A stretch of DNA of 64,000 nucleotides from Neoceratodus forsteri (GCA_016271365.2 CM057459.1:488635501-488699500); one strand, 5' to 3'. Shown: positions 10,101 through 21,674, counted from the first letter of the stretch. Notes: generated by a model not told the origin, from the letters alone. Made by a program: numbers and translations.

Positions 10101-11397
10101 GGAAGGCGTGGCCTGGAACTGATGGTAATGGCAGCCTAGAGCTTTAGCTCCATTCTAGCCTGGCACATAATCATTCACAATCTGATGCCATGCCATGCCA
10201 GACTGAACCTACTTTACAGTAACTGGAAAACCCTTCCCTACCTCTGCCGCTCTGATCCTGATGGTTTTTCAGTGTCAGAGTCATGAGTTGGTATTAATAG
10301 CCTGACAAGATTAGCTAGGAGCCATTCAGTCTGGTTAGGCTGCAACAGCCTGAGCGCAGGGTTACTCAGCTCACCCATAACCTCACTCTCTATATTTTTG
10401 GTGCCTGACTACAACGCAATGGGTTGCGAGCCCTAGATAGCGGTGCACCGCAAGTGTTGCAAGCTGCTGTTGGCACAGCTTGCACCACCCTTTGAGATTC
10501 AAGCCCACTAACTTTAGCCATTCCACCACTAGCTGACCACATACAGCCCACCTCAACATGCACATAAAAAAAAGCTCATCTCCTCTCCCACAGATAACAG
10601 TTACAGTTTTTCTCATACAGACTGTTCCTCACCTCTTCATTTCTGCTGCCTGTGGTGGGAAATGTGTGGTAAAGAGAGCCACATAACTTCAAGAAATCAG
10701 ACAGATGGATGCCAGTTGTCACTGGTGATGGATGCCAGTTGTCACTGGTGATGCTGGGGCCTTGGATGGCAATGCTGGTGGTTGTAGTGACTGATGGAGG
10801 TTGCAGGCTCTTGCAGCTTTTCACCTTCATGCAGTTCCTCTGTGATTGCTGCATTAGGCCAGTCTCAGAGACCAGGGCCACATGCCTGCCCCACACATCA
10901 AGGCTTCTAGTTCTCAGGGGCCAATGTTCAGTATCGCATAGCAGTAACAATACTGGGCTGACTCCCCAGATCACCCTGGTTGGCATAGAGCTTCTCCCCA
11001 GATGTGGGTTCAAACAGTCTCACCTTTCTGTGGGCAGCAGTCAGATCTTCGTGACAAATCTGATACACTATCTAGCCAACAGTGCATACAGTCTCTGGGC
11101 AGAACTCCACACTCTTTGGCAGTGACCTTTAATACTTTCTGGCTCTCCAGGCTGGAAGGTGGGCTTCTCCTGATGCTGTTCTCTGTCACTGGAACACACT
11201 TTGAGCTCTGGATACTCAGTCCCAGCTCCCGTAATGGCTAGGGGCTATACTGCCAGATGCCAAACTAGTGCTATTTCTTATGCAGCAAGCAGAAACACAG
11301 TCACTAAGCAGTTTGACAATTAAAGCAACAGTGTACATATTTACAGTGTACCCATTCAGTTGCTACCTACCTCCCTGTACCCCCCACTACTAGAGAT

Positions 11398-11545
11398 GCA
11401 GCGGATTTAAATTTCGCCAGTGAAGTGCCTGCAAAGTGGGCACTTCACATTGTCACTCCGCTTCACTTTGCCTTATAATTATTACTTCGCATTGTCATTT
11501 CACCTTAATGCGAAGTAAGGCGAAGTGACAACAATATTGGCAGCC
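11398..11545. repeat. Nested palindromes (MITE-like)
   Basis: Two hairpins lie in tandem. The first has GTGAAGTGCC/GGGCACTTCAC arms at about 11421-11449. The second has ATTACTTCGCATT/AATGCGAAGTAA arms at about 11478-11519. An outer pair (TTGTCACT..GCCTTA versus TAAGGCGAAGTGACAA) encloses the second. The vocabulary resembles 7.0-8.0 kb. No target duplication was identified. Confidence 0.6.

Positions 11546-11549
<4 letters not shown>

Positions 11550-11595
<46 letters not shown>
11550..11595. repeat. (CA)n microsatellite
   Basis: An uninterrupted CA dinucleotide tract, about 22 copies. Confidence 0.97.
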
Positions 11596-11596
<1 letters not shown>

Positions 11597-12379
11597 CACC
11601 AGAATTAATGTGCATCCCCAAAATGCTACTGTCTTGTGTCCAGAAAATTACCCAGTGCAGATGAAGTGAAATGAGAGTATTGCAAGAAATGCAAAGTCTC
11701 CCAGAATTAATGGTGTCCTACAAATGCACAGAGTAAGATTGTGCTGTGCACTCAAGAGATGCAGACGCAAAGGCACAACAACAAGACCTAACCAGTGCTC
11801 ACAAGTCACAAATCCAAATGTGGAAAAGAATACTTTTTGCCGGTGTGGGGGGTAGTGCATGGCAGTACCAGTCCACTACCAGTAAAGATACCACAAAGCA
11901 GCATAAACAAATTCATGCATGTGCGGTGGATAACAGGTTCACACTGCTGCAATTATTCTGTGGCACAATAAAAGGTGTCTTTTTTGATGGCAAGCATCGC
12001 ACACACACTCAGACACACACTACAAGTAATGCGTAGCAAATTGAAAACCTTTAGTAATATAACTAAATGTTTTAAACAATCTGAAATTATACACTGCTGC
12101 ACCACAACAATCAGTAAAAAAATGTCAAGAATTTCTGAAAATATTACTGTTTGTAAATTAAGAGTTATACAAGACAAATATAACAAAAACAGAAAGACTG
12201 CCTTTTTCTCCTAGTTAATCACTCTGTTTTGATTTCACTCCCAGCTGCTTAAAATAACCGTGGAGAGAAACTTTGTTAGCTTGCTCTGAAAGAAAATCAC
12301 AATCAGTTATTAGTTTAGTTTCAGCATTTTGGTATATTAACCTCTTATGTTCATCTGTTTTTTTGTTGCCACTGTTTCT

Positions 12380-12605
12380 TCAGGTGTCGTCTTTCTTTCC
12401 TGGACTTCTGGTTCTTAAAGCTGTGCTCAAACAAGTCTGAATCAAAATCAGTGAAAAGAAGAGTCCCCACCATCTGAGATTTTCTGGCTGGGCTCTTGTC
12501 AACACAGCTGCTGAAACATTAGGATTTACTCCATCTTTGATTATCTCAGTAAATCCTGGAAAGTCATTTCCAATAATCACAGGTACAGGTAACTTGGATA
12601 CTACC
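12380..12605 (-). pseudogene. Possible Ty3/gypsy-type aspartic protease fragment
   Basis: The minus strand reads KLPVPVIIGNDFPGF..., which resembles the end of retropepsin domains in Ty3/gypsy-like polyproteins (a 'lp.PvliGrDfp' context). The active-site D-S/T-G motif is not seen, nor any RT or LTR nearby. An isolated fragment at most. From 12606 to 14400 I recognise nothing certain; the intervening ORFs have no family signature. Confidence 0.3.
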
Positions 12606-14404
12606 TCCTTCTTTCATGGAGCCTTGGCTGTTCACCCCAGGTGGGGATGAGGTGGAGGGAGCTTACCCTCAAGCTTTTAGTTTTGTTGGGAGGTATGAGT
12701 GGCGGGTCAGGCAGTGGAGGGGGATCCTGCATTGCATGGCAGCCCTTCATCTTCAGGTGCACAGATCCATTCTCCTTGTTTCCACTGTCCCCGAGGACAT
12801 CAGCACCCAGAGGGGATCTATTGATGTGCATGCGTGCTTAGGTGTGCTGTTGCACCCAAATCCCATCTTCCCCTCCCCTGATGTCCCTAGCTGCACTGCC
12901 ACCCATGTTCATTCAGGTGACAGCATAGCAGTGGAGATGAGTAGTCTCCCCATAGGAGAACAGTGTCCTGTGGAATGCTCAGTACCCCCCCCGGGGAACC
13001 CGAACTGTACCTTAACTTAGGTCGCCTATTATAAGGTTGTTTGTTACTGTATTTGTGCTACTGGTTTCTGTTGTGGAGATGTAACAGAGGTTCAGTGACA
13101 AATAGAATGGCAAAATTACTTAGTGTTTCTATAAAGTCTAAATCGAAGCTGACATATGGGATGTTTCCTCATTTTTTCTTTCTCTTTTCAGTCAGAAATG
13201 TTTTTAGCTGCAGTTCAGTGTCGGCGCCAAACAATGTTAAGATAGATCCCTGATTTTGAGTGCTCATGTACTTTTGAAACAGATTTTGTCATATATTTCA
13301 TTGTTTCAGATGAATGTCAAGGTTATAAACAAGTTCTCTTGTCAATATAGCCCTTTGTTTCTGAAAGCAGTCAGCCTGGGAGGTGTAATGTATAGCCATT
13401 AGCACTTGCTTAACCTAATCTTTTTCACTGCAGCAAAGCTGAGCCTGATCCCAACTTTTGAAGCAGTAGAAGTGTTATCTTCCTCTTTGATTAGCTAGTA
13501 AACACTTTCATTTGTAACAAAATTTAGGCATTCTTAAATGTGTTTGGCTTCCTCAAGGTAAATGTATGGGCTCCCAAGGCGCAGGAGCACAGTTTGCACC
13601 TAGCTAAGGCTGGTCCCTGCTGATAAGGACATGAAAGAGAGACAGCGACAGTGAGCAATGAGACCCCGATTTCCACTCCTCTCTGTGCACTCTACCTGGT
13701 TATGGGTGGGGGTGTCAGTATCCCAAATGATGTGCTTCCCACTGTCACTTGTCCCATGCCCTTTTAAAGCTGTTGACAAAAGACATATTTTCATGATACC
13801 ACCCTTTCTGGTAGTTCATTCCACTAGGGACTGTTACCTGTGCCACTATTTTATATGCAAGCAATAATACTCGAAAGGGTGGGGATCTATTGAAAGTGAA
13901 TGAAGAAATAGTACACTTAGTGAGATAAGTATCATGTAATGCTAATCTATATGTTTTTTTCACTCCACAGATGTCCATCTGAAGGTCCGGGAGAAGGACT
14001 GACATGGGAGATGTTGTTGTCGCCTTGATAATTCAGAATAACCAAAACCTCAGCAATCAACCTATGAAGACAGAAGAGGTCTTTCCAGTCTTACTTGAAT
14101 GTTTCAAAACCATCTTAATGTGATTGGCTCACGCAAGTCAAACTTTACATGATTTACAATTACCTGTCATATTGTAGAAGAATGCAGTGTGGTCAATACC
14201 AAGAACAGTCAATCAAAATTTGAAGTAGGCCAGTGTCCACCAAAAATAAGACTTTCAGTACATAACATGGTTGGACACCTGCTTAATTAGCCAATGTTAT
14301 TTCTGCTAATAAGATGCACCCAAAGTAAAATTTTAATTTGTTTTGTACAATTGTTCAAAAGTATGCATGCATTGCCGACCAGTGTTACTAGTTAGTTAAT
14401 TTGT

Positions 14405-14545
14405 ATAGGCCTCTTGTCTTAAGCTTAAAGAGTCCTTTGACAGTTTCGTTTTACAAGGCCTTCTGTCTTAAATTTAAGAAGGTCCTTGACTGGCCATCCC
14501 ATCACAGCAAGTCTCCTGTTTAAGTTTATGGAGGTCCAACATCCC
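14405..14545. repeat. Cluster A of short palindromes
   Basis: Three imperfect hairpins each centre on a GTCTTAAGnTTAA-type core with different arms, in the order CTC/GAG, CTTC/GAAG, CTCC/GGAG. The same ordered series recurs at 15945, 17070 and 21185. It lies just upstream of the hAT exon at 14772. Confidence 0.7.
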
Positions 14546-14771
14546 AAGCATTACTCTTCAGTCTGGATGTTTCATAACTGTCTCCTGCTTGTTTGTGACT
14601 TATATGATGACCACTGTTAACTAGGCAGGTAACACAATACTTGTATACTGCCCAGTGTTAATCGGTGATGACTCTAGTTTGCATCCTGCTGACCACTACT
14701 AAGTATTTCGTATAACAAATGTTCTGTATTTCAAAATGTTTTTTTTGAGTAATACTTCTGTTTGTAATGTA

Positions 14772-15877
14772 GGTGTTCAGCTGAATATTTTTATTACTTG
14801 ATAGATTCATTGCCAGACACTTGGTACAGTAATCACACTGCAACTGTGACTGAAATCATACTTGGAAACAAGGCCAAGATGTTGAAAAGAACCCCTTGGC
14901 CTAAAGAAAAAACAGTCTGCTCATATTGTAATATAACAATCAGAAGAGATAGGTTAGGAGCACATACTAGCAGTAAGCATTCAGGAAAGTCAGTAAAAGA
15001 AAAGGGCTGGCAGGATATATCTATGTTGTTGCAGTCAAACAAATCCACCTCTTCACAGGGAAGTTGTGATGTGGAAGATATCTGGGAACCACAATCAAAA
15101 ATAAGTTGTCTATCTGGTGATATGGTACATGATATAGTGAACGAATCTGTTGATAATGGTAACTTGTCTTCCGTAGTAGCAACCTTTGAGATGCATGATG
15201 TCATCTCGAAATCTGCATCAGAAACCTTGGTCCATGGCATATCTGAGCATGCCGATTGTTCAAATGTTGATGTACAAGGTCCTTGTGAAGTTATGTCACA
15301 TTCTGATATTGAATGTGAAGACTGTAACAACCATGTTGAAACACAGGCCACACAGCCCACTTCCACTTACCAAGCACTTGATGATGGTGGTGACATTTCA
15401 GCAGATTAGCTAGGCAAATATTCAACAGATCCTGCTCTATATATCAACTGTCACATGAGTACTGATGTAATTAGAGACATATTACAGAAGGGACCATGCC
15501 AGCCAGGTTTGCATGACAGTTACCATTTTGAGAAAGAAAAAAATGGCAAATGAATGTTTTGGCGTGAGTGGTATTATAACTCTTTAAAAAACGGAATGAA
15601 ACGCTACAGAGAGTGGTTAATATTTTCTCCTAGGAAACGATGTGCATTCTGCTACCCCTGTTGGCTATTTGCAAAACATTCTCGGAAAGAGTTTGAGCCA
15701 GCTTTTGCTGATCCAAATTATGGCTTTTCAAACTGGAAAAAAGCAACCAAAAGCTTTATCAAACACGAGCAAGCCACAGTCCACAAACAGTCAGTCAGAG
15801 AGTTACTGATGACCAGATACAGACTGAAAACTGGTTGCACAGTTAACAGAGAGCAGTTGAAGGCTTTCAGTAGACAA
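14772..15877 (+). pseudogene. hAT transposase exon: zinc-finger regions
   Basis: The exon starts at an acceptor (TAATGTAG, 14771/14772 region) and reads a C2H2/BED-like finger with KTVCSYCN and HTSSKHSG near 14915-14990. An acidic/serine linker follows, then an in-frame TAG at 15407-15409 and TGA at 15551-15553. Past these comes a TTF-type zinc-finger block with WLIFSPRKRCAFCYPCWLF and KHEQATVHKQS near 15620-15800. This order is that of ZMYM/TTF-type hAT transposases, which cut and paste DNA. It ends at donor CAA|GTATGA (15877/15878), phase 0. The two stops make it a pseudogene. Confidence 0.8.
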
Positions 15878-15944
15878 GTATGACAGTTGTATTTTCTTCA
15901 TGGTGGCTTAGATAGAGAGAAATTGTAATGTCATGATGTGCTTG

Positions 15945-16130
15945 CAAGGACTCCTGTCTTAAACTTAACGAGTCCTTTGTTTGACAGTTGCAAACCAGTT
16001 TACAAGGTATTGTCTCTAAGTCTAAGAAGATCCTTGTTATGGCATGTGGTTAGAATTCTCTTGTCTTAACTTATTTTTTATCACGGATATTTCAGTCATC
16101 GGGTACCACAGTAGGAAAGTACAGCTACGT
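15945..16130. repeat. Cluster B of palindromes plus TIR-like segment
   Basis: AAGGACTC...GAGTCCTT and GTATTGTCTC..GAAGATCC hairpins at 15950-16040 are followed at 16083-16110 by 'ggatatttcagtcatcgggtaccac'. That last segment matches the inner terminal repeat of the element at 20992-21674. It lies in the hAT intron. Confidence 0.6.
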
Positions 16131-16148
16131 AAGAACTTGCCGTAACAG

Positions 16149-16888
16149 TAGATCTTCTAGAGAGGTTCTTATAGTAGGTAATTCTATATTGGACTGATGC
16201 CGGCATCGGGTAATGAGGCATAGTGTACTGCGGACCTGGGTATGACTGCGTCGGAAATGACACGGTTTGATACCCAGGAACCAGGGGGTATGCCAGGGCA
16301 GTCGATCTGGCAGGGTGCCCAGCAGGCAGGCCTGGAACGGGAGGCCTGACAGGTGGCAGGCCTGATGTGGGGGTGGCATCCGTGGGGATGTCACCCAGTG
16401 GAGGGAGGGAGACCTGACAGGGGTGCAGAAAGATCCTTGGCATCGCCCAGGGAAAGAGGAGAGAAATCCCTGGGATCAGGCTGAGGAGACCCAGGGTCCC
16501 AGAAGGACAGTGAAGGCTGCGGGGAGCTGGGAATGGTGGACACAATAGGGTCCTGTGTCAGCTCAGCCACCATGCAGTCATTAGGCAGCACAACATCCGA
16601 CTTATCGGCGTAGTCCGGGCGGGCGTTAGAGGACCCTATGTCCGATTTTAGCGGACCCATTGCCAGAGTCAAGCCATGACGGGAGTGTGGTCTGGTTGGG
16701 CAGAACAGAGGCCATGCGTGGGGACCGCCCCTTTATACTGACATCGCATGATATTGGTCACCTGACGTTGGGGGCGGTACCCCGCCAGAGACTGCTAGCT
16801 AGAAATTTTTCCGTGGGGCACTGACGCCTGCCGGCATCAGTCCAATATGTAATTGCCTCCTGCAAGAGTGCTCTCGAAGTAAGATCTT
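16149..16888 (-). mobile_element. 740-bp TIR element with coding remnant
   Basis: About 60 bp at each end are inverted copies. The inner 20 bp, ATATTGGACTGATGCCGGCA, are identical at 16189-16208 (forward) and at about 16829-16848 (reverse complement). The outer parts share AGATCTT and GAGAG blocks with gaps. The interior is GC-rich, unlike its surroundings, and carries a TATA box and proline-rich reading frame on the minus strand. The superfamily is unproven: Harbinger- or Kolobok-like are possibilities, and I cannot define a target duplication. It lies in the hAT intron. Confidence 0.7.
16190..16660 (-). pseudogene. Proline-rich ORF of the TIR element, N-terminal part
   Basis: On the minus strand a TATAAAG box (16731-16737) precedes an ATG at 16658-16660. 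An acidic N-terminus follows (MGPLKSDIGSSNARPDYADK...), then a P/S-rich stretch. One frame change near 16395 leads into a P/Y-rich segment (PGYQTVSFPTQSYPGPQY near 16260). Promoter, start and steady amino-acid bias suggest the first exon of a transposon-encoded accessory protein. No catalytic domain is present and I do not recognise the family. Confidence 0.4.
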
Positions 16889-17069
16889 TAATGTCTGTGT
16901 ATGATAATCAAAACAACATCTTCAGCATCACAACTGTGGCAACTGGAAAGTCACACCGCCTATTGCAGCAGAGCCAACACCATAATTTGAGACACAACAC
17001 TTTCACCACATATTCCAGTCTTAATGATGCATCAGCAGCCACTCCTTGTTTTGATGCTGCTGTGCTGAA

Positions 17070-17215
17070 GGACTCCTATCTTAAGTTTATGGAGTCCTTG
17101 TCTTTCCTAAGTTCATTTACAAGGTCTTCTGTCTTAAGTTTAAGAAGAACCTTGGCTGAGCAGGTGCTTACATGTCAGGCTCTTGTGTTAAGTTACAATA
17201 GTGCCAGCCTCACAG
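17070..17215. repeat. Cluster C of short palindromes
   Basis: A perfect hairpin, AAGGACTC...GAGTCCTT around a TCTTAAGTTTA core (17070-17102), is followed by AAGGTCTTC..GAAGAACCTT (17128-17155) and a degraded third unit. Same order as clusters A and D. Confidence 0.7.
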
Positions 17216-17327
17216 TCAGATAAACATGATTCCTGCCCTGTCACTGCTTATTACTCATTCCTATTGTACTGTCTGATGACTAAGATACAACAGAACAACT
17301 ATGTAAGAATTCAAAGTTACCATTTAT

Positions 17328-17602
17328 AGTAGATCTTTGAGGGGATCTCGGGCATTAGGTACACTTTTGCTACAACTGTTCCCCTTTCTTGGGGGTCCTG
17401 TTCATGATTTGGCTTTTTTTTTTATTTCGTTTGTCCCTCTGTCTCTCCTCATATATCTGGGGTGTAAGCCTTGCTCCGTTTGTCTCCTGTGCCATTCCAC
17501 TGCAGATGTACTGCTGGAAATCTTCTGTGTGGATTACCATCCTGACAATACAGTTCCCATGGTTGTACCTGATGGGGACTAAGATCCCCTCGAAGATCTA
17601 CT
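17328..17602. mobile_element. 275-bp MITE with ~21-bp inverted ends
   Basis: The left end is AGTAGATCTTTGAGGGGATC. The right end's reverse complement is AGTAGATCTTCGAGGGGATC. Inner sequence continues similar to the ends of the element at 20992-21674 (GATCTC...GGTAC), so this is a shorter relative without palindromes. It encodes nothing. The target duplication is unclear. It lies in the hAT intron. Confidence 0.75.
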
Positions 17603-17655
17603 CTTATGCCTTGCTAATACATTCATTCACAAAACTGGACTGTCTTGTACGGTAT

Positions 17656-17704
17656 GGGCTGCACGCCCATTGGCCCTTGCTCTGCACCAATGGGCGTGCA
17701 GCCC
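17656..17704. repeat. Perfect 18-bp hairpin
   Basis: Arms GGGCTGCACGCCCATTGG (17656-17673) and its exact reverse complement (17687-17704) flank a 13-nt loop. Pairing extends five more bases (CGGTA/TACCG) past a one-base bulge. Confidence 0.95.
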
Positions 17705-18256
17705 TACCGGGCAGTCAGTCGGCAGGCGGTGGGGTGGCAGGCAGGTGGGATGCTGCCGCCTGTCGGCTGCTGGGGAGGAGCGGGGTGGTGAGGCTCGTGG
17801 GTGGGTGGGATGGGGACACTAGGCACCAGGGATGTGTGGGGGTGTGTTACTTCCATCCCACGATCAGGATTTATGGTCCACTGGACCACCAGGGATATGT
17901 TGGGGGAGAGACACATTGCTGCCCGCGATCGGGTTGGTGGGGGATGAAACTATGCCCATGATCGGGTTGGTGGGGGGAAATTAAACTATGCCTGCGATCA
18001 GGCCAGTGGGGGGGTAGTGGGGGGGATTCTACACTGTTTTGCCCATGATCGGGCTGCAGGGGGCGTCGGTCTCTGACGACTGCTGCCTGGCAGGGTGCCA
18101 GGCGCAAGTCCTCGGGGATTGGCGCACCTGCATGCTAATGGCATGCAGATGGGGCCATAATCAAATGCAAATGGGCCCCCCCTGTGCCTTGCATGAATTA
18201 TGGCCCCATTTGCATGTCACCTTTTGAATATTGGGATTTTGCACATGGCGCAATGG

Positions 18257-18394
18257 TACTTGCGCCACCGCAAGTTGAATGCTCCACTCTGACAACTTGC
18301 GGTGGTGCAAGTTCCACTGCGCCATTCACAGTGGCTGTGGCTGGGGGGGTGATATTCAAAGGAGTTGCTCAATAGCGCAACTCCTTTGAATATT
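18257..18394. repeat. Two further hairpins
   Basis: ACTTGCGCCACCGCAAGTTG pairs with the segment ending at about 18313, with one mismatch in 20. At 18347-18394, GATATTCAAAGGAGTTGC pairs with GCAACTCCTTTGAATATT around a short loop. Confidence 0.85.
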
Positions 18395-18939
18395 GCCCCG
18401 GCCACACCCCAGCACAACTATTTTGTGCAGCGCAAGGGCTTGTGCCTAAGAATAGCGCAGTTTGAATATCCAGCCCAGACTGCACTGTCGTGCATTGCAG
18501 CAGCTGTAACTACTGCACTTTTTTTTCTGTACAGCAATATTTTCTATATACATTGCTTCCTAAAAGGAAGACAAATACTTATTGGGGTGCTGGGTTATGG
18601 GAAATACATAGTACATTTGTAGCTGGGACAGACTATCACAACAGTGACACAATTTGACCATTCACAGACAGTCACTCACACTCTTTCAGTCTATTATTCA
18701 TCTGCAAGGAAACTCAATTCCCTGGCCAGCAAAGTCATGTGCATCATATCATATCTTTATGGTCTGGGTTAAGTTTGACTTGTCATATCAAACAAAAACT
18801 GTCTGACCTATAGCCTATACACAACCAAAATTACACCCAAACAAGTTATAATAACTTTTTAAAGTTTGTATGTACAGTAGGTGTTACAATTTAACAGTGG
18901 CAGATTCAGTAACCCACATTTACAACCTTTTTACTTCAG

Positions 18940-20714
18940 GTCCATCGTAACAGAGAAGTTCTACACAGACTATTGGATATTACATTAGTTCTTGCAAAAC
19001 AAAATCTTGCTTTCCACGGCCATAGAGAGTCTTCTTATTCATGTCTGAATTCCTCATCCTCTAGTAACACCCAGAACGAGGGGAACTTTCTTGAACTTGC
19101 AAAGTTATTAATAAACACCTGAGTGAATCTAAAGGGAAGCAGAGTTATCTAAGTCCAGATATACAAAATTATTTTATATCCACTCTTTCAAGTGTGGTTT
19201 TAGACCACATTACCAGTGAAGTGCGTGATTCCAAATACTTTGGGATCATTCTTGATTCAACCATTGATATTTCTCATATTGATCAACTTTCATTCTGTGT
19301 ACGCTTCATTGATCATAACTTTAATATTCAGGAGATATTCCTACTTTCTAAAAATATTGAGACTTCATCATCAGTGCATCTATTTGAGGTATTAAAAAAA
19401 ACCTTAATAGACTTGAGACTTGATATGGTCCACCTTCGCTCACAGGCATACGATGGGGCAGCAAACATGTCTGGCGCAGTATCTGGTTTGCAAACCCGTG
19501 TAAAAGAAGTAAACAAACATGCTTTATATGTTCACTGCTATGCACACAAGCTTAATCTGGTGCTTGCAGATAGCTGTAATGTGTGTACAGAGGCAGTTAC
19601 CTTCTTTGACTATATAGAGAAAGTATACACCTTTATCACTTCCAGTCAGCCTCATCTAGACATATTTAATAAAGCTCAGCATGAACTGAACATTGGCCCT
19701 AGGCGACTTCAACGTCTATGTGAGACTAGGTGGTATTGCAAATACGAAGCTGTCAGGACACTGAAAGATACTTACCCAGCTTTGATATTAGCATTAGAGA
19801 GAATTCCGGCAAAGGAAAGGACAGCTAAAAATGTAGGTGATGCACATGCTCTACTTGAGTTCCTACAAAAATTTGAATTTGTACTACTGCTGCACATATG
19901 GCTAGAAATTTTACACTCAGTTAATAGCCTGTCAGTGTACATGCAAAGTGAAACAATGGATGTCATCACAGCATCAACCATGGTCACTTCATGTTTGAAA
20001 CTATTTGAGTAAAACAGAACAATTGATCATTATAATGATCTGATTAACTTGTCAACTAAATTTGCAGAAGACAATGAGGTAGACACAGAGTTCAAAGTAA
20101 GTAGACAAAGATGCCGCAAATGTATGCCCGGTGAACAAGCACAAGATGAGCAGACAAATGATCCTGCATTGCATTTCAGGACTACTGTATTCTATACAAT
20201 CTATGATAGAATCACAACAGAAATGCAAGAGAGATTTAATGACTTTCATAATACTGTTAAATGTTTTGGTTGTCTGTTACCAAGTCATTTTCATGATAGA
20301 GAAAGTCTTCTGAACCTAATTTCAGCTTACTCAGAGGATATAGACAGTGAGGCGGCACAGTCAGAGTATAAACAGCTTTGTGCTTTCTATGAAGAGCTCT
20401 CTCCGAGTCAAACACCATCGACAGTATGTTCAATGTTACGCTTTGTGAAAGATAATGATCTCCAGAATGCATATCCAAACCTAGGAATACTGTATCATAT
20501 TTTCAGTACAATTTCAGTGTCTACCGCTAAGGCTGAACACTTATTTAGCAAACTCCATATTCTAAAAAATTATCTAAGATCTACTATGGCAGAAGAAAGA
20601 CTGTCATCATTGGCATTTTTAAGCATTGAAAGGGACATTGCTGAGCAGGTAGACTTTTCATCAGTAATTGATGTGTTCAGCAAGAAAAAACACAGAGGAA
20701 TGATTCTGGATTAG
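18940..20714 (+). pseudogene. hAT transposase 3' exon: DUF4371-like/RNase H-like core and dimerisation domain
   Basis: A strong acceptor (ttttacttCAG) precedes VHRNREVLHRLLDITLVLAK in phase 0, matching the donor at 15877. A frameshift occurs near 19110-19122. From 19150 the frame reads HITSEVRDSKYFGIILDSTI and CYAHKLNLVLADSC, the hAT catalytic-core context with D in 'LDSTID'. A TAA interrupts at 20010-20012. The C-terminus has the hAT dimerisation signature (YPNLGILYHIFSTISVSTAK, then RLSSLAFLSIERD) and stops at 20714. Exon order and phase support one ancestral gene; frameshift and stops show it is dead. Confidence 0.88.
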
Positions 20715-20991
20715 AGGTGCAATAGCCGACAGTGTTGTAATACTACTGAACCTCACTTAAAGGATTCAACAAACTTTGACTGCAACAACTAGATATATAT
20801 CCTGTCTGTACATTGTCCATAAGGGTAGAAACAGGATCATTTTTCTTCCCCATTTCATAGCTGCCTCACAAGACTATATCCCTGTTGTCTTGGTAACTTG
20901 TTTAATCAGCATGACTATACAGGGAGAAGAACACAGCGGCAAGCACAGTCACTTGTTGAAGTATATTAAGTGTGCAACTGAAGTCAAAACA

Positions 20992-21674
20992 TAGATTTTC
21001 TTTAGGGGTATCTCGGTCATCAGGTACCACCACCTTAACAACTTCGCCATCTGTAAATGGGCATCATCACAGAACATTTTCACCATTAAAATGGCTAACA
21101 TTGTAAAACATCAACACACCACAGAGTTTAACAAATCATAACTCTGGATGTTTACTCAATAGCACATGCTGCTTTTTTGAAGGCCAGTGCTACAATGGCT
21201 CTTATCTTAAGCTTATGGAGTCATTTCACAGAGTCTGTTCACCACATTTGTCTGTGCTGCAAAGAGGACTTTTGTGTTAAGCTTATAATGGATTCCTTTA
21301 GCAGGTTCAGCTTACAAGGTCTTCTATCTTAAGTTTAAGCAGATTTTTCTTCCTTGCTTGGCCCGGTCATCACAAGTCTCCTGTCTTAAGTTTATGGAGA
21401 TCCATCCAGCATCATAAGCATTGCAGTGGACTGCGCTGCAAGGAGGACTCTTGTATTAAGCTTATAGTAAAGTCCTTTAACAGGTTAACATTACAAGGTC
21501 TTCTGTCTTAAGTTTAAGGTGATCCTTGCTTGTGCACGTGCTTAAAATGTTACTGTTAACCATGGATGCTGGATGTCCATAAACTTATCTATTCCTACCT
21601 GTCATTGATTTGTACTGGTTCTTATGATGGTAGTACCTGGTGGTGACTGAGATCCCCTAGATTGAAGATGTACT
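20992..21674. mobile_element. ~680-bp TIR element holding palindrome cluster D
   Basis: The left end (ATTTTCTTTAGGGGTATCTC then GGTCATCAGGTACCACC) and right end (GGTAGTACCTGGTGGTGACT then GAGATCCCCTAGATTGAAGA) are inverted copies. Inside, at 21185-21530, are two rounds of the CTTAAG-centred hairpin series. This seems the fullest copy of the family whose shorter relative is at 17328. No ORF. A hAT-like TAGGGG start is possible but no 8-bp duplication was found. From 21700 to 22710 nothing else is recognised. Confidence 0.65.

Larger units (their letters stand above)
17640..18478 (-). mobile_element. Palindrome-rich TIR element, solo copy
   Basis: This is an inverted relative of the ends of the 57.7-63.9 kb element. 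It shares the 'ggtccactggaccaccaggg' and 'cgatcggg' blocks (17875-18060), the 'gcctggcaggg..ccaggcgc' block (18080-18110), 'atggggccataat' (18150-18210) and the terminal TTTGAATATCCAGCCC at about 18460-18476. It contains strong hairpins at 17656-17704, 18257-18313 and 18347-18394. No coding capacity is seen. The left boundary is approximate. Confidence 0.6.

Noticed and set aside
14833..15366. 177-codon minus-strand frame
   Set aside because: Antisense shadow of the hAT zinc-finger exon.
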